Made by a program: the position numbers and the translations under genes | Notes under the pieces: generated by a model | Database searches by the model: none | What the model saw: the letters and a program-made list of their open reading frames with translations, nothing else | Told to the model about the DNA's origin: nothing | From: Lachnospiraceae bacterium | Lineage (GTDB): Bacteria > Bacillota > Clostridia > Lachnospirales > Lachnospiraceae | Direction: 5' to 3' | Assembly (NCBI GenBank): GCA_017622875.1 | Contig: JAGAQG010000024.1 | Coordinates: 1-64,000, forward strand | Length of the DNA: 64,000 nt | Part shown: positions 16,897 through 26,800 of the stretch, in pieces | Numbering within the stretch: position 1 is the stretch's first letter | How the letters are laid out: each line of letters begins with the position of its first letter

Positions 16897-17832
16897 ATGG
16901 GGATTGTAGTAATTGGGGCAGCATTTGTAGATATTAAAGGATTTCCGTATGATGTTTATATTCCGGATGGACGTAATGCAGGAAGAGTAGAATATGTACA
17001 TGGCGGTGTGGCAAGAAATGTAGTCGAAGACATTGCCAATGTAGAACTTAGACCAACCTATATCGGGCTGGTAGATGATACGCCGCTTGGAGAATCCGTT
17101 CTCCAAAAACTGAAAAATCACAAGGTAAACTGCGAATATGTGAGAAAAGTTCCAGATGGAATGGGAACCTGGCTCGCAGTCTTTGACAATAACGGAGATG
17201 TGGCAGGATCTATTTCGAAAAGACCGGATTTTTCACCTGTATTAGATGTTTTCGAAAAACAGGGAGACGAAATTTTTGCCAATGCAGATGCGGTCGTTCT
17301 TCAGGTGGATTTATCAAAAGAAATTGTAAAAAAAGTAATTGAGCTTTCCCATAAATATGGAAAGAAAATCTTTGCACTCGTATCTAACATGAGCATTGCA
17401 GCAGAGAGAAGAGATTTCCTGCAGGATTTTGACTGCTTTATCTGTAATCAGCAGGAGGCGGGGATTTTGTTCTCCGATGATTACAGTGAAACTCCAAGGG
17501 AAGAATTAAAATACATTATTTCTGAAAAAGTCATGAAAGCAAAGATTCCAGGAATGATCGTTACAATGGGCGGTGAAGGTGCTGTCTATGCGACGATGAA
17601 TGGAGAAAAGGGTGCATGCCCGGCGAGAAAAGTAATTGTAAAGGATACGACCGGGGCGGGAGATGCATTCTGTGCTGGTGCATCCATTGGACTTACTTAT
17701 GGAAAGACCTTTGCGGAAACCATTGAAATCGGCTCTCATCTGGCAGCGTCAGTCATTACTTCTTCTGAAAATGTGTGTCCGAGATTTTTGCCACAGGAAT
17801 TTGGCATTGATATCGAAGTGACAGAAGATTAA
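16897..17832 (+). CDS. PfkB family sugar/nucleoside kinase
   Basis: A 311-residue ribokinase-type kinase. The N-terminal di-glycine motif (GGVARNVVEDIANV) and the C-terminal signature with the anion hole and catalytic aspartate (DTTGAGDAFCAG near residue 249) are both present. Members phosphorylate ribose, adenosine, pseudouridine, fructose or similar. The position directly after the nucleotidase favours a nucleoside or pentose substrate; pseudouridine kinase is possible. GGAG lies before the ATG. The specificity is inference from context. Confidence 0.87.
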   Translation: MGIVVIGAAFVDIKGFPYDVYIPDGRNAGRVEYVHGGVARNVVEDIANVELRPTYIGLVDDTPLGESVLQKLKNHKVNCEYVRKVPDGMGTWLAVFDNNGDVAGSISKRPDFSPVLDVFEKQGDEIFANADAVVLQVDLSKEIVKKVIELSHKYGKKIFALVSNMSIAAERRDFLQDFDCFICNQQEAGILFSDDYSETPREELKYIISEKVMKAKIPGMIVTMGGEGAVYATMNGEKGACPARKVIVKDTTGAGDAFCAGASIGLTYGKTFAETIEIGSHLAASVITSSENVCPRFLPQEFGIDIEVTED

Positions 17833-17863
17833 AGAAAAGTATTTGACAAGGGAAATCAAAGTA

Positions 17864-18610
17864 ATGGATAAAAACAAAAAGAAGGGGCCTTCAAAGATCA
17901 GGAGGCTTTATATCGCAAAGCTTGTTGGACGCTGTATCATCCTTTTGCTTTGCGGCTATTTGTGCTGGAAACATAGGGGAGTGTTTTCAGTGTTGGATGA
18001 TTTCTTTGGAGGTTTTTCAATCCTTCACATTTTGTGGGGAATCTGGATGCTGGATATGATCCGTCAGGTCGTTCCTGTGAAGGATAAAATTGCGCTTGGC
18101 TCCCAGAAATTGTTTGAGCAGAGATTTAAACCGATCAAAGAAAAAATTAATTATCAGAATTTGAGAAATTATATTATTTCTACTACAAAATCTGCATATC
18201 GGGTTTTTATTCTCTGGACGGTTCTGATTGCAGCATTGGGAATTTTTTTTTACTTGAATATTATCGGGGATGTATTTCTTTTAATGACCTGTGTGGTGTT
18301 TTATGTATGTGATTTGATCTGTGTACTGATCTGGTGTCCATTCAGACTTATGATGGGAAATAAATGCTGTACTACCTGCAGAATCTTTAACAGGGATCAC
18401 TTGATGATGTTTACACCATTGTTGTATGTAAAGGGATTCTATGCAAGAAGTTTGCTGTTGATGTCAATTGCTGTGTGGCTTGTATGGGAGATTTCGGTGA
18501 TGATCTACCCGGAGAGATTCTGGGAGTTTTCCAATGAGGCATTGAAATGTTCGAATTGTACAGACAAGCTTTGTACTCAGTATTGTCAGAAATTAAGAAA
18601 GAAAAAATAA
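17864..18610 (+). CDS. Membrane protein with conserved-looking cysteine clusters, function unknown
   Basis: A 248-residue protein with about five hydrophobic segments and a basic N-terminus. Two cysteine clusters stand out: NKCCTTCRIFNRDH near residue 167 and KCSNCTDKLCTQYC near the C-terminus, seven to eight cysteines that could bind metal or an iron-sulfur centre at the membrane face. I do not recognise the family. The start is ATG 17864, 10 bases after AAGGGA; an upstream in-frame TTG lacks a site. It follows the kinase by 31 bases and ends at a strong terminator, so it is probably the third gene of that operon. Confidence 0.7.
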   Translation: MDKNKKKGPSKIRRLYIAKLVGRCIILLLCGYLCWKHRGVFSVLDDFFGGFSILHILWGIWMLDMIRQVVPVKDKIALGSQKLFEQRFKPIKEKINYQNLRNYIISTTKSAYRVFILWTVLIAALGIFFYLNIIGDVFLLMTCVVFYVCDLICVLIWCPFRLMMGNKCCTTCRIFNRDHLMMFTPLLYVKGFYARSLLLMSIAVWLVWEISVMIYPERFWEFSNEALKCSNCTDKLCTQYCQKLRKKK

Positions 18611-18622
18611 TGGATGATTGTG

Positions 18623-18655
18623 AAAAGTTCGGGAAAAATCCCGAACTTTTTCTTT
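18623..18655 (+). terminator. Terminator of the nucleotidase-kinase-membrane protein operon
   Basis: AAAAGTTCGGG pairs perfectly with CCCGAACTTTT around a 6-base loop, followed by T residues. Confidence 0.9.
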
Positions 18656-18669
18656 GCCATAAATTACAA

Positions 18670-18698
18670 TTGACAATCAATGGGCGTTAGGCTATACT
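18670..18698 (+). promoter_or_regulatory. Strong promoter of the small DUF4405 gene, with leader hairpin
   Basis: A perfect TTGACA (18670-18675) and TATACT (18693-18698) are 17 bases apart. The leader then holds a short hairpin, AAGTTAG (18711-18717) with CTAACTT (18724-18730), just before the ribosome site. Confidence 0.85.
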
Positions 18699-18747
18699 AA
18701 CCAAGGTTAAAAGTTAGAGAAAACTAACTTCATGGATGGAGGAATTT

Positions 18748-18936
18748 ATGAATAAAAGAACAGCTATTAAAATTGTCAATTGGATCATGATGGCGGCACT
18801 GATCATCGTTGTTGTATCAGGAACACTGCTTCATGGAATGGGAGCAAGCATGTGGATGGGAATTACCCATGGGTTATCAGGATACGTTTTACTGATCTGT
18901 GCAATCATTCATTTCATTCAGCATAGAAGAAAATAA
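18748..18936 (+). CDS. Small two-helix membrane protein, DUF4405-like
   Basis: A 62-residue protein with two hydrophobic helices (about 9-28 and 38-56) and histidines at positions 29, 40 and 57. This pattern is seen in the heme-binding cytochrome b-like DUF4405 family. The start is ATG 18748 behind GGAGGA; an ATG at 18736 overlaps that site and is less likely. It has its own near-consensus promoter and a hairpin terminator, so it is probably expressed well for its size. Function unknown; membrane redox association is speculative. Confidence 0.7.
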   Translation: MNKRTAIKIVNWIMMAALIIVVVSGTLLHGMGASMWMGITHGLSGYVLLICAIIHFIQHRRK

Positions 18937-18947
18937 TCAGGAAGCAG

Positions 18948-19148
18948 TTATTCCGGCTCGGATGAGAGATCATCCGACCGGATTTCTTTATTTACACAAT
19001 GAGGGAGAAAAGGATAGAGTTCCTCATAGTTTTTTATTTCAGAATCGTCCTGAATACCGGAGGGTATAAGGCCGGTACAATCCTGAGCAGAGGAAGCCTT
19101 TAAGTAGTCGTAATCTTGTGCAGAATTCGATTTAGAATTTGATTTCAT
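18948..19148 (-). CDS. Small hypothetical protein downstream of the HTH regulator
   Basis: A 66-residue soluble acidic protein. The central part, DYDYLKASSAQDCTGLIPSG then NYEELYPFLP, contains proline, aromatic and cysteine residues typical of a conserved small fold rather than random sequence. An AAAGGGG ribosome site lies 8 bases before ATG 19148, which is chosen over the more upstream in-frame starts at 19202 and 19181. It lies 46 bases downstream of the HTH regulator on the same strand. Its 3' end coincides with the hairpin at 18953. Family not recognised. Confidence 0.6.
   Translation of the reverse strand: MKSNSKSNSAQDYDYLKASSAQDCTGLIPSGIQDDSEIKNYEELYPFLPHCVNKEIRSDDLSSEPE
18953..18992 (+). 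terminator. Terminator of the DUF4405 gene, inside the 3' end of the opposing ORF
   Basis: TCGGATGA pairs with TCATCCGA around a GAGA tetraloop, extended by CCGG/CCGG with one bulged base, and is followed by a T-rich tail. On the minus strand the same bases encode the last residues of the small hypothetical protein. Confidence 0.65.
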
Positions 19149-19194
19149 ATGGAAAACCCCTTTCAAAAAAAGATTTTCCATTAGTATTTCCCAT

Positions 19195-19920
19195 TTATCC
19201 ATGATTATCTACGATCAGCATATTTAATTTCTGCCAGCGCTGTAATTCTTTTTTTGTGAACAAAAGCTGTTTTCTGAATTCTTCCGTCGGTTCCTGTGGC
19301 GTCAATGTGACGAGACATTTAAATGCACATGGCATTAAGTCTGCACTGGAAATGCCGCAGAGCAGTCCTTCGGTAAAATCCCGAATTTCCAATGGATTAA
19401 AAATATATAATAAATCCTCTTCCAGCTTATTGTACTGGTTTACGAAGGAAAAGCGGATCAGCATATCGCTGTAAACCACTTTACCGGTATAATAATTGGC
19501 ACTGCTTCGGCCGTGAGGCGTTACCGCATTGATGGAGAGAGAAGCATTGTAATCATCAGGATGGTCTTTGGAAGGATAAATATCAATGATACCGTCCTTT
19601 AAACGATTGTATCGTCCATCATAAAAATAGAAGTATAATCTGCGGGCTTCGAAGAATGGGCTGCGGTTTCCCGTTACAGGTTCTGAAATTTCCGGAAGTT
19701 CCGGCTCCTTCTGATAGTCCATCAGCTGATTCATACTGACATGCAGTGCATTGCTGATGTCGTGAAGAGTTTCTACATCCAATGTGATTTCGCCGGTTTC
19801 ATATTTGCTCATGCTGGCTCTGCTTTTGTGAATTAAGTCTGCCAGCTGCTGCAGGGTAAGCCCCTGTACCTTTCGATACATTCGAATCTGTTTTCCAATA
19901 TGTTCATTAATCTTGCTCAT
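19195..19920 (-). CDS. XRE-type HTH transcription regulator
   Basis: A 241-residue regulator with an N-terminal lambda-repressor-like helix-turn-helix (residues about 8-65: LTLQQLADLIHKSRASMSKYETG). The C-terminal domain of about 150 residues is of unknown type (RRLYFYFYDGRYNRLKDG, then MLIRFSFVNQYNKLEEDLLYIF), presumably a ligand or dimerisation module. It is divergent from the first sodium symporter; the 211-base interval holds repeated GTTTC/GAAAC elements that could be its operators. Likely a local regulator of the transporter pair. Confidence 0.8.
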   Translation of the reverse strand: MSKINEHIGKQIRMYRKVQGLTLQQLADLIHKSRASMSKYETGEITLDVETLHDISNALHVSMNQLMDYQKEPELPEISEPVTGNRSPFFEARRLYFYFYDGRYNRLKDGIIDIYPSKDHPDDYNASLSINAVTPHGRSSANYYTGKVVYSDMLIRFSFVNQYNKLEEDLLYIFNPLEIRDFTEGLLCGISSADLMPCAFKCLVTLTPQEPTEEFRKQLLFTKKELQRWQKLNMLIVDNHG

Positions 19921-20015
19921 AAGTACCTCAAAAGTTTCGTTAAAATAGAATTTATGTAAAATGATTTAAAAAAGAACTCTTCACAATATAAAAATTCTCT
20001 AAATATTCTATCATA

Positions 20016-20053
20016 AAGAAACTATTTAAGTCAAAAGTTTCTTTTGATGAAAC
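20016..20053. promoter_or_regulatory. GTTTC/GAAAC repeat cluster, candidate regulator binding sites
   Basis: AAGAAAC (20016-20022) is inverted as GTTTCTT (20037-20043), and GAAAC recurs at 20049-20053. A further AAGTTTC lies at 19932-19938 next to the regulator start. The cluster is between the divergent HTH gene and symporter, directly upstream of the symporter -35 box. Confidence 0.5.
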
Positions 20054-20062
20054 AAAAGCGAT

Positions 20063-20091
20063 TTGCGAAGAAGGTCGAAAAACAATATAAT
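20063..20091 (+). promoter_or_regulatory. Promoter of the first sodium symporter
   Basis: TTGCGA (20063-20068) and TATAAT (20086-20091) are 17 bases apart. The predicted start of transcription near 20098 supports translation from ATG 20132 rather than from the upstream in-frame start. Confidence 0.8.
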
Positions 20092-20131
20092 CGGGAACAG
20101 TGATGCTTTAGGAAAGAAGAGGATTTTTAGG

Positions 20132-21532
20132 ATGGAAAATGAAAAGAAGGGCGGCTTTACAAGCTCTTTGGGATTTGTACTTTCAGCAGCCGGAAGTGCT
20201 GTAGGCGTAGGAAATATCTGGAGATTTCCTTATCTTGCGGCAAAGGATGGCGGCGGATTATTTATTTTGATTTATTTATGTCTCGTAGTGACTTTTGGTT
20301 TTACATTGTTGACAACAGATATTGCGATTGGAAGACGCACCGGCCAGCATACGGTAACTGCCTATGGCTCTATTCATAAAAAATGGGGATTTTTAGGAAA
20401 GCTTACATTCGTCGTACCGGCGCTTATCATGACCTATTATTCTATTATTGGTGGATGGGTAACCAAATATATTGCAGTATATCTGACAGGTGCAGGCGAG
20501 GCAGCAGCAGCCGATGGATATTTTACAAGTTTTATTACCGCACCGGTGGCGCCAATCGTATTCATGCTTTTATTCCTTGCGCTGACAGCGGTTATCGTAT
20601 ATCGAGGCGTGGAAAAGGGAATTGAAAAATTTTCTGAAATTGTAATGCCGGGATTGATTTTGATGATTGTGGGAATCGCAATATTTTCCCTGACATTAAA
20701 CTATACAGATGCAGAATGCATGACAAGAACAGGCCTTCAGGGTCTGGCCGTCTACCTTGTTCCAAATTTTGAGGGACTGACCATAAAGAGATTTTTAGAG
20801 ATTCTTCTCGATGCCATGAGTCAGATCTTTTTCTCATTGAGCGTTTCTATGGGGATTATGATTACTTATGGGGCTTATGTAAAAAAAGATGTGAATTTGA
20901 GCAAATCTGTTGGACAGATTGAACTTTTTGATACCATGGTGGCACTGCTTGCAGGGATGATGGTCATTCCGGCAGTCTATGTGTTCTCCGGTACAGAAGG
21001 GATGGCTTCAGGACCAAGCCTGATGTTTGTATCCTTGCCAAAGGTATTCTCCTCCATGGGAGCAGCAGGAAATGTAATCGGAATCATTTTCTTTGTGATG
21101 GTAGCTTTTGCGGCACTGACTTCCTGTGTATCTATTATGGAAACACTGGTTGCCAACTGTATGCAGATCTTTAAGGTAAGCAGAGAAAAAATGAGTCTGA
21201 TCATTGCAGTAATTTCAGCAGCTGCAGCAATCGTGATCTGCCTTGGATACAATGTATTCTATATGGACATTCCGCTTCCGAATGGCACGACAGGGCAGAT
21301 TCTGGATGTGATGGATTATATCAGCAACAGCTTTTTAATGCCTGCGATTTCCTTCTTATCCTGTATCTTTATCGGATGGGTCGTAGGTCCAAAATGGATT
21401 GACGAGGAAATGGAATCCAGCGGATATAAATTTGGCAGAAAAAAATTATATCGTTTCATGATCCGTTATGTCACACCGGTGATGATGGCAGTATTATTTT
21501 TACAGTCAACGGGAATTCTTAACTGGTTCTAA
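20132..21532 (+). CDS. Neurotransmitter:sodium symporter family transporter 1
   Basis: A 466-residue transporter of the LeuT fold with about 12 helices. The first helix shows the signature GFVLSAAGSAVGVGNIWRFP, in which unwound glycines bind sodium and the amino acid. The family imports amino acids with sodium; many clostridial members are tryptophan, tyrosine or other amino acid carriers, and the substrate here is unknown. ATG 20132 follows GAAGAGGA. It stands between its own promoter and a hairpin, with a paralogue immediately downstream. Confidence 0.9.
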   Translation: MENEKKGGFTSSLGFVLSAAGSAVGVGNIWRFPYLAAKDGGGLFILIYLCLVVTFGFTLLTTDIAIGRRTGQHTVTAYGSIHKKWGFLGKLTFVVPALIMTYYSIIGGWVTKYIAVYLTGAGEAAAADGYFTSFITAPVAPIVFMLLFLALTAVIVYRGVEKGIEKFSEIVMPGLILMIVGIAIFSLTLNYTDAECMTRTGLQGLAVYLVPNFEGLTIKRFLEILLDAMSQIFFSLSVSMGIMITYGAYVKKDVNLSKSVGQIELFDTMVALLAGMMVIPAVYVFSGTEGMASGPSLMFVSLPKVFSSMGAAGNVIGIIFFVMVAFAALTSCVSIMETLVANCMQIFKVSREKMSLIIAVISAAAAIVICLGYNVFYMDIPLPNGTTGQILDVMDYISNSFLMPAISFLSCIFIGWVVGPKWIDEEMESSGYKFGRKKLYRFMIRYVTPVMMAVLFLQSTGILNWF

Positions 21533-21570
21533 AAGATGGCACATCCATTCTGTGGATGTGCCATCTTTAG
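21532..21570 (+). terminator. Terminator-like hairpin after symporter 1
   Basis: A 16-base perfect stem, AAAGATGGCACATCCA with its complement, has a 5-base loop. The following T-run is short, so readthrough into the second symporter is possible. Confidence 0.65.
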
Positions 21571-21696
21571 TTTGCCCGCTTAAATTTTAGTTGGAATTTA
21601 GTACTTTAAATTGTTGAAAAAAACAGGGAAAGATGTTATTGTATAAAAGATAGGCATTTGGATAAATTCAATGAAATTGTGGAGGAAGAAACCAAT

Positions 21697-23046
21697 ATGG
21701 AGAGAGAACGTTTAGGAAGCCGACTCGGATTCATTCTGCTCAGTGCAGGCTGTGCCATCGGCGTGGGTAATGTATGGAAATTCCCATACATGGTAGGACA
21801 GTATGGAGGCGGTGCTTTCGTAGCGATCTATTTATTATGTCTGGTGCTTTTAGGGGTGCCGGTCATGACAATGGAATTTGCCATGGGTCGTGCAAGTCAG
21901 AAAAGCCCGGTAAAGCTTTATGAAAAGCTGGAGCCAAAGGGAAGTAAATGGCACATTCATGGATATTTTGCGATGGCAGGAAATTATATTTTAATGTTTT
22001 TCTATACAGTTGTAACAGGCTGGATGCTTCGCTACTTTGTAGATATGGCTACAGGAAAATTTGAAGGCGCTTCTGTAGAAGAAGTTGGAAATATGTTCGG
22101 AACAATGCTGACCGAACCGGCTGCCCTGATTATTTACATGCTGATCGTTGTGGTTGTTGGTGTACTTGTCTGTTCTATGGGCGTACAGAAGGGTGTTGAA
22201 AAGGTCACAAAGGTAATGATGATCGCATTACTTGCAATTATGGTGATTCTTGCAGTGAACAGTGTCTTCCTTCCGGGAGCAACAGAAGGCGTAAAATTCT
22301 ATTTGATTCCTGATTTACAGAGAATGAAAGATATCGGTATTGGAAAGGTTATCGTTGGTGCGATGAACCAGTCCTTCTTTACATTGAGCCTTGGTATCGG
22401 TGCGATGGCAATCTTTGGAAGTTACATTGGAAAAGAAAGAGCGTTGATGGGAGAAGCCGTGAACGTTGCGGTTTTAGATACTTTCGTAGCACTTTGTGCA
22501 GGTATGATCATTTTCCCTGCCTGTTTTGCTTATGGGGTACAGCCGGACAGCGGTCCAAACCTGATCTTTGTAACACTGCCGAATATCTTCAATAATATCC
22601 CAATGGGAAGATTATGGGGAAGTTTATTCTTCGTATTTATGACATTCGCAGCATTTTCAACAATCATCGCAGTATTTGAAAACATCATTGCATGCTGCAT
22701 CGATCAGTTTGGATGGGACAGAAAGAAAGCCTGCGTGATCAATGCAGTGATTCTGTTTGTATGCTCTGTTCCATGTGCATTGGGATTCAATGTGTGGAGT
22801 GATTTTACAATTGCAGGAAAAGGTATTATGGATCTGGAAGACTTTGCAGTAAGCAATCTGTTACTTCCGCTGGGATCTTTGATCTATGTATTATTCTGTG
22901 TAACACGTTACGGATGGGGATGGAATAACTTCGTTGCAGAAGCAAATGAAGGAAAAGGTCTGAAGGTTGCAAAATGGATGCGTCCTTATATGACCATTTG
23001 TATTCCGATTTTAATCCTTGTTATTTTCTTAATGGGAATTTTATAA
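21697..23046 (+). CDS. Neurotransmitter:sodium symporter family transporter 2
   Basis: A 449-residue paralogue of the preceding gene, with GFILLSAGCAIGVGNVWKFP in helix 1 and about 12 membrane helices. The two proteins differ throughout, so this is an old duplication or separate acquisition rather than a recent copy. They probably carry different amino acids. ATG 21697 follows GGAGGAA at 9 bases; an upstream in-frame TTG at 21658 is rejected. No strong promoter was found between the genes. Confidence 0.9.
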   Translation: MERERLGSRLGFILLSAGCAIGVGNVWKFPYMVGQYGGGAFVAIYLLCLVLLGVPVMTMEFAMGRASQKSPVKLYEKLEPKGSKWHIHGYFAMAGNYILMFFYTVVTGWMLRYFVDMATGKFEGASVEEVGNMFGTMLTEPAALIIYMLIVVVVGVLVCSMGVQKGVEKVTKVMMIALLAIMVILAVNSVFLPGATEGVKFYLIPDLQRMKDIGIGKVIVGAMNQSFFTLSLGIGAMAIFGSYIGKERALMGEAVNVAVLDTFVALCAGMIIFPACFAYGVQPDSGPNLIFVTLPNIFNNIPMGRLWGSLFFVFMTFAAFSTIIAVFENIIACCIDQFGWDRKKACVINAVILFVCSVPCALGFNVWSDFTIAGKGIMDLEDFAVSNLLLPLGSLIYVLFCVTRYGWGWNNFVAEANEGKGLKVAKWMRPYMTICIPILILVIFLMGIL

Positions 23047-23063
23047 AAAATTTAGACTTTGTA

Positions 23064-23096
23064 AAAGCCTGCGGTATGTACCGTAGGCTTTATTTG
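23064..23096 (+). terminator. Terminator after symporter 2
   Basis: AAAGCCTGCGGTA pairs with TACCGTAGGCTTT around a two-base turn, with one mismatch, followed by ATTT. Confidence 0.65.
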
Positions 23097-23152
23097 TGGT
23101 ATCATTACTTTATATGCGGTAATGGAAATAAAGGGTGCGAAAGGAAGATAGA

Positions 23153-23857
23153 ATGAGCGCATTTGTAACATTTAAAAATGTAAAGAAGGTCTACAGAACA
23201 GGAGAGGTGGAAATCCCGGCTCTTCATGATGTGAACTTCGAGATCGAAAAGGGAGAATTTTGTGTGATCGTAGGGGCTTCCGGTGCTGGAAAGACAACGA
23301 TCTTAAACATATTGGGTGGAATGGATACGCTGACAGACGGACAGGTCTTTCTTGATGGAGAAGAAGTTTCTGCTTATAACAAACGACAGTTGACTTCTTA
23401 TCGTCGGCATGATGTGGGATTTGTATTCCAGTTTTACAATCTGGTACCGAACCTGACTGCGCTGGAAAATGTAGAGCTGGCAGCACAGATCTGTAAGGAA
23501 CCTCTGGACGCGGAAGAAGTATTAAAAGGTGTTGGACTGGGAGAGCGACTTGGAAACTTTCCAGCTCAGTTATCCGGTGGAGAACAGCAGCGAGTGGCCA
23601 TCGCAAGAGCACTTGCAAAAAATCCGAAGATTCTTCTCTGTGATGAACCGACAGGTGCATTAGACTATAATACAGGAAAAGCAGTATTAAAGCTTTTGCA
23701 GGATACCTGTCGTAATGATGGTAAGACCGTTATCGTAATCACACACAATCAGGCGCTGACAGCCATGGCTGACAGAATCATTACGGTAAAAAGTGGTACG
23801 ATCACAAAGATGGTAAAGAATGAAAACATTGTGGACATTGCAGATATTGAATGGTAA
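23153..23857 (+). CDS. ABC transporter ATP-binding protein, MacB/LolD type
   Basis: A 234-residue ATPase. It shows Walker A (GASGAGKTT), the Q-loop ([16 protein letters not shown]), the signature [15 protein letters not shown], Walker B ([12 protein letters not shown]) and the H-loop (VIVITHN). The wording [17 protein letters not shown] is typical of the MacB/FtsE/LolD group, which power exporters of peptides, antibiotics or lipoproteins through FtsX-type permeases. ATG 23153 follows AAGGA. The partner permease begins 15 bases after its stop. Confidence 0.93.
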   Translation: MSAFVTFKNVKKVYRTGEVEIPALHDVNFEIEKGEFCVIVGASGAGKTTILNILGGMDTLTDGQVFLDGEEVSAYNKRQLTSYRRHDVGFVFQFYNLVPNLTALENVELAAQICKEPLDAEEVLKGVGLGERLGNFPAQLSGGEQQRVAIARALAKNPKILLCDEPTGALDYNTGKAVLKLLQDTCRNDGKTVIVITHNQALTAMADRIITVKSGTITKMVKNENIVDIADIEW

Positions 23858-23872
23858 CAGGTGGGGATAAGT

Positions 23873-26800
23873 ATGAAGTCAAATATGTGGAAATCCACCT
23901 TTCGTGAGATTAAGCAGAGCTTTGGTCGATTTATGGCAATCTTTGCAATTACTGCGCTGGGTGTCAGCCTGTTTTCGGGATTGAAGGTCATTCAGCCGGC
24001 CATGGTAAAGACGACCGATGAATATTATAAAGAAAAGGCGTTTTACAACTATCGTGTGCTGTCTACACTGGGATTTGAACAGGAAGATCTGGAGTTTCTG
24101 GCGGCGCAGGAAGATGTGCGGTATGCAGAAGGGGCAGTGACCTTTGACATGCTCTGCAGCTATGATGAGGAGAGCGCCAGAGTTCTGAAAATTTATAATC
24201 TGCCGGAAAATGTGAATCAGGTGGAATTATTGTATGGACGCCTTCCGGAGAAGGCGGATGAATGCATTGTGGATTCGGCAATCTACGGAGAAGACAGCAT
24301 TGGACATCAGATAGTCCTGTCAAATGATAATGATGAGGATGATTTGGAAAACTTCATAGAAAAGGAATTTACGATTGTAGGGGTTGTACAGTCTCCGAAT
24401 TATATTCAGTTCGAGCGAGGAAATACTTCTATTGGAAATGGTAAGATTACGGGCTTTATGTACGTGCTGAAAGATGCCTTTGATGTGGATTATTATACAG
24501 AAATCCTTGTGAAGTTTGACGAGGATTATAAGATATACAGCGATGAATATGAAGCTTATATGGATGAAAAAGAGCCAATCTGGGAAGAACTGGCGCAGGA
24601 AGCAGCAGATGGTCGTTATGACAGGCTGATGGCAGAGGCAGAAGAGGAGCTTGCTGACGCAAAACAGGAATTGGCAGATGGAAAAGCTGAGGGTGAAGAG
24701 GAGCTTGAAGATGCGAGAATCGAGCTTGCGGATGCTTATCAAGAGCTGACAGACGCAGAAAAGGAAATTGCGGATGCGAAGCAGGAACTGGCAGATGGCC
24801 GGGCAACACTGGAAGAAAACCGCAAGACCTTAGATGATGCCGGATATGAAATTGGCTATAACAGGGTGAAATTAGAAAAAGCGCAGGAAGAGATTGAAGA
24901 AAATAAAGGACTTCTTGCGAGTGAATCGTCGAAGCTGTCAGATGGAAAAAAACAGCTGGAAGAAGGTCAGGAACAGCTGGATGAACAGAAAGCGTCTCTG
25001 GAACAGGCGCAGGCACTGAAAAATTCCTATGATGGACTAGAAATGGGAGTGACAGCGCTACAGAGCATTATGACTGAGGGACAGTTAAATGGTACGGAAA
25101 ATCTGTCAGAGGAACAGGCACAGCAGCTTGCACAGCTGGTGGCAGGCGCTACAGCCTTAAAAGCCGGGGTTACGGGAGTGGATTCTCCACTGGTAGAAAG
25201 TGGAACGCCTGAATTTATGCAGCTGTATGCAGTTCAGGAACTGCTGAAACAGCTGGAACCGAATATTCCGGCTCAGGAAACGCTCGATGCAGGATTTGAA
25301 CAGATTAATGCAGCACAGGCAGAAATTGATGCAAACCGTGCGAAGCTGGAATCTGGTGAAAAACAGATGAGTGCTGCAAAGAAACAGATTGAGGAAGCCG
25401 AAGCAGAAATTACGGATGGTTTCGAACAGATTGAGGATGGAATTACTCAGTGGGAAGATGGCATGAGACAGATTTCCGGAGCGGAAGCAGAGCTTTTAGA
25501 TGGTGAAGCAGAACTTGCGGATGCGGAGGTTGAGCTTGCAGATGGATGGAGAGAATATAATGACGGATACGAAGAGTATCTGGAAGGCTATCAGGAGTTT
25601 TTAGAAGAGATTGCAGATGCGGAAGAGAAAATCGCAGATGCAGAAGCAGAGCTTGCAGATATCGAAGAGCCGGACAGCTACGTGCTTGGCAGAGAGACAA
25701 ATGTTGGATATGTCTGTATGGAAAATGACTCTGCAATTGTAGATGGCATTGCCAATGTGTTCCCGGTATTCTTCTATGCGGTAGCAGCGCTGGTATGTAT
25801 TACCACAATGAACCGAATGATTGAAGAGCAGCGTACGCAGATCGGTGTCTTAAAGGCATTAGGTTACAGCGAAGCATCGATTATGGGAAAATATCTGTTT
25901 TATTCCGGAGCAGCCGCGATTTCAGGATGCCTGTTTGGATATTTCTTTGGAACCTGGTTCTTCCCGATCGTTATCTGGTTTGCTTACAGCTCCATGTATG
26001 ACGTGGCGGATATCCTTTATGTATTTGATGGAAAAGTTTTAATTTTCTCCCTTGTGGTATCTATTTTGTGTTCCATGGGAGTTACCTATATCAGCTGTAA
26101 AAATGAACTGTCAGAAGTAGCAGCAGAACTGATGCGACCAAAGGCGCCGAAAGCCGGTAAGAGAGTCGTACTGGAACGCATCCCATTTATCTGGAAGCGC
26201 ATGAAGTTCCTACATAAAGTTTCCTATAGAAATGTATTCCGTTATAAGAAACGTTTCTTTATGATGGTCATTGGTATCAGCGGTTGTACGGGACTTCTGG
26301 TGACGGGCTTTGGTGTCCAGGATTCCATTGCCACCATTGCGGATGATCAGTATGGCAGAGTTCAGGTATACGATATCAATGTGATGATGGCGGATGAAAT
26401 TACAGAAGATACTGCAGCGATGTTGGAAAACATTGCAGGGGACCGAATGACGGATTATATTTTCACAATGGAAAAGACCATTGACCTTGCCACAAAGGAT
26501 TCTGTGAAGAGCGTTAGTCTGGTAGCCATTGACGAAAAGGATGATATTTCATCGTATATTAATCTGTTTGATGACGAAACAGGAGAAACATTAGAATATC
26601 CGGGTGAGGGTGAATGTATCATAACGAACAAGTTGGCAAAGACCTATGGACTTGCGATTGGAGATACGGTAACCTTCCGTGATGAAAACAACCGTACAAT
26701 GAATCTGACATTGTCGGGAATCGCAAAGAATTATCTTTATAATTATGCTTATATGACAACCCAGACCTATGAAAAATATCTGGGTGAAGAAGCAGAGATT

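Noticed and set aside
21600..21660. Separate promoter for the second symporter
   Set aside because: TTGAAA at 21614 and TATAAA at 21642 are 22 bases apart, which is too far for a convincing sigma-A promoter.
24456..25016. Long minus-strand open frames inside the coiled-coil region of the ABC permease
   Set aside because: They arise from the biased Glu/Ala/Asp codons of the plus-strand coiled coil, lack ribosome sites and have no recognisable domain.
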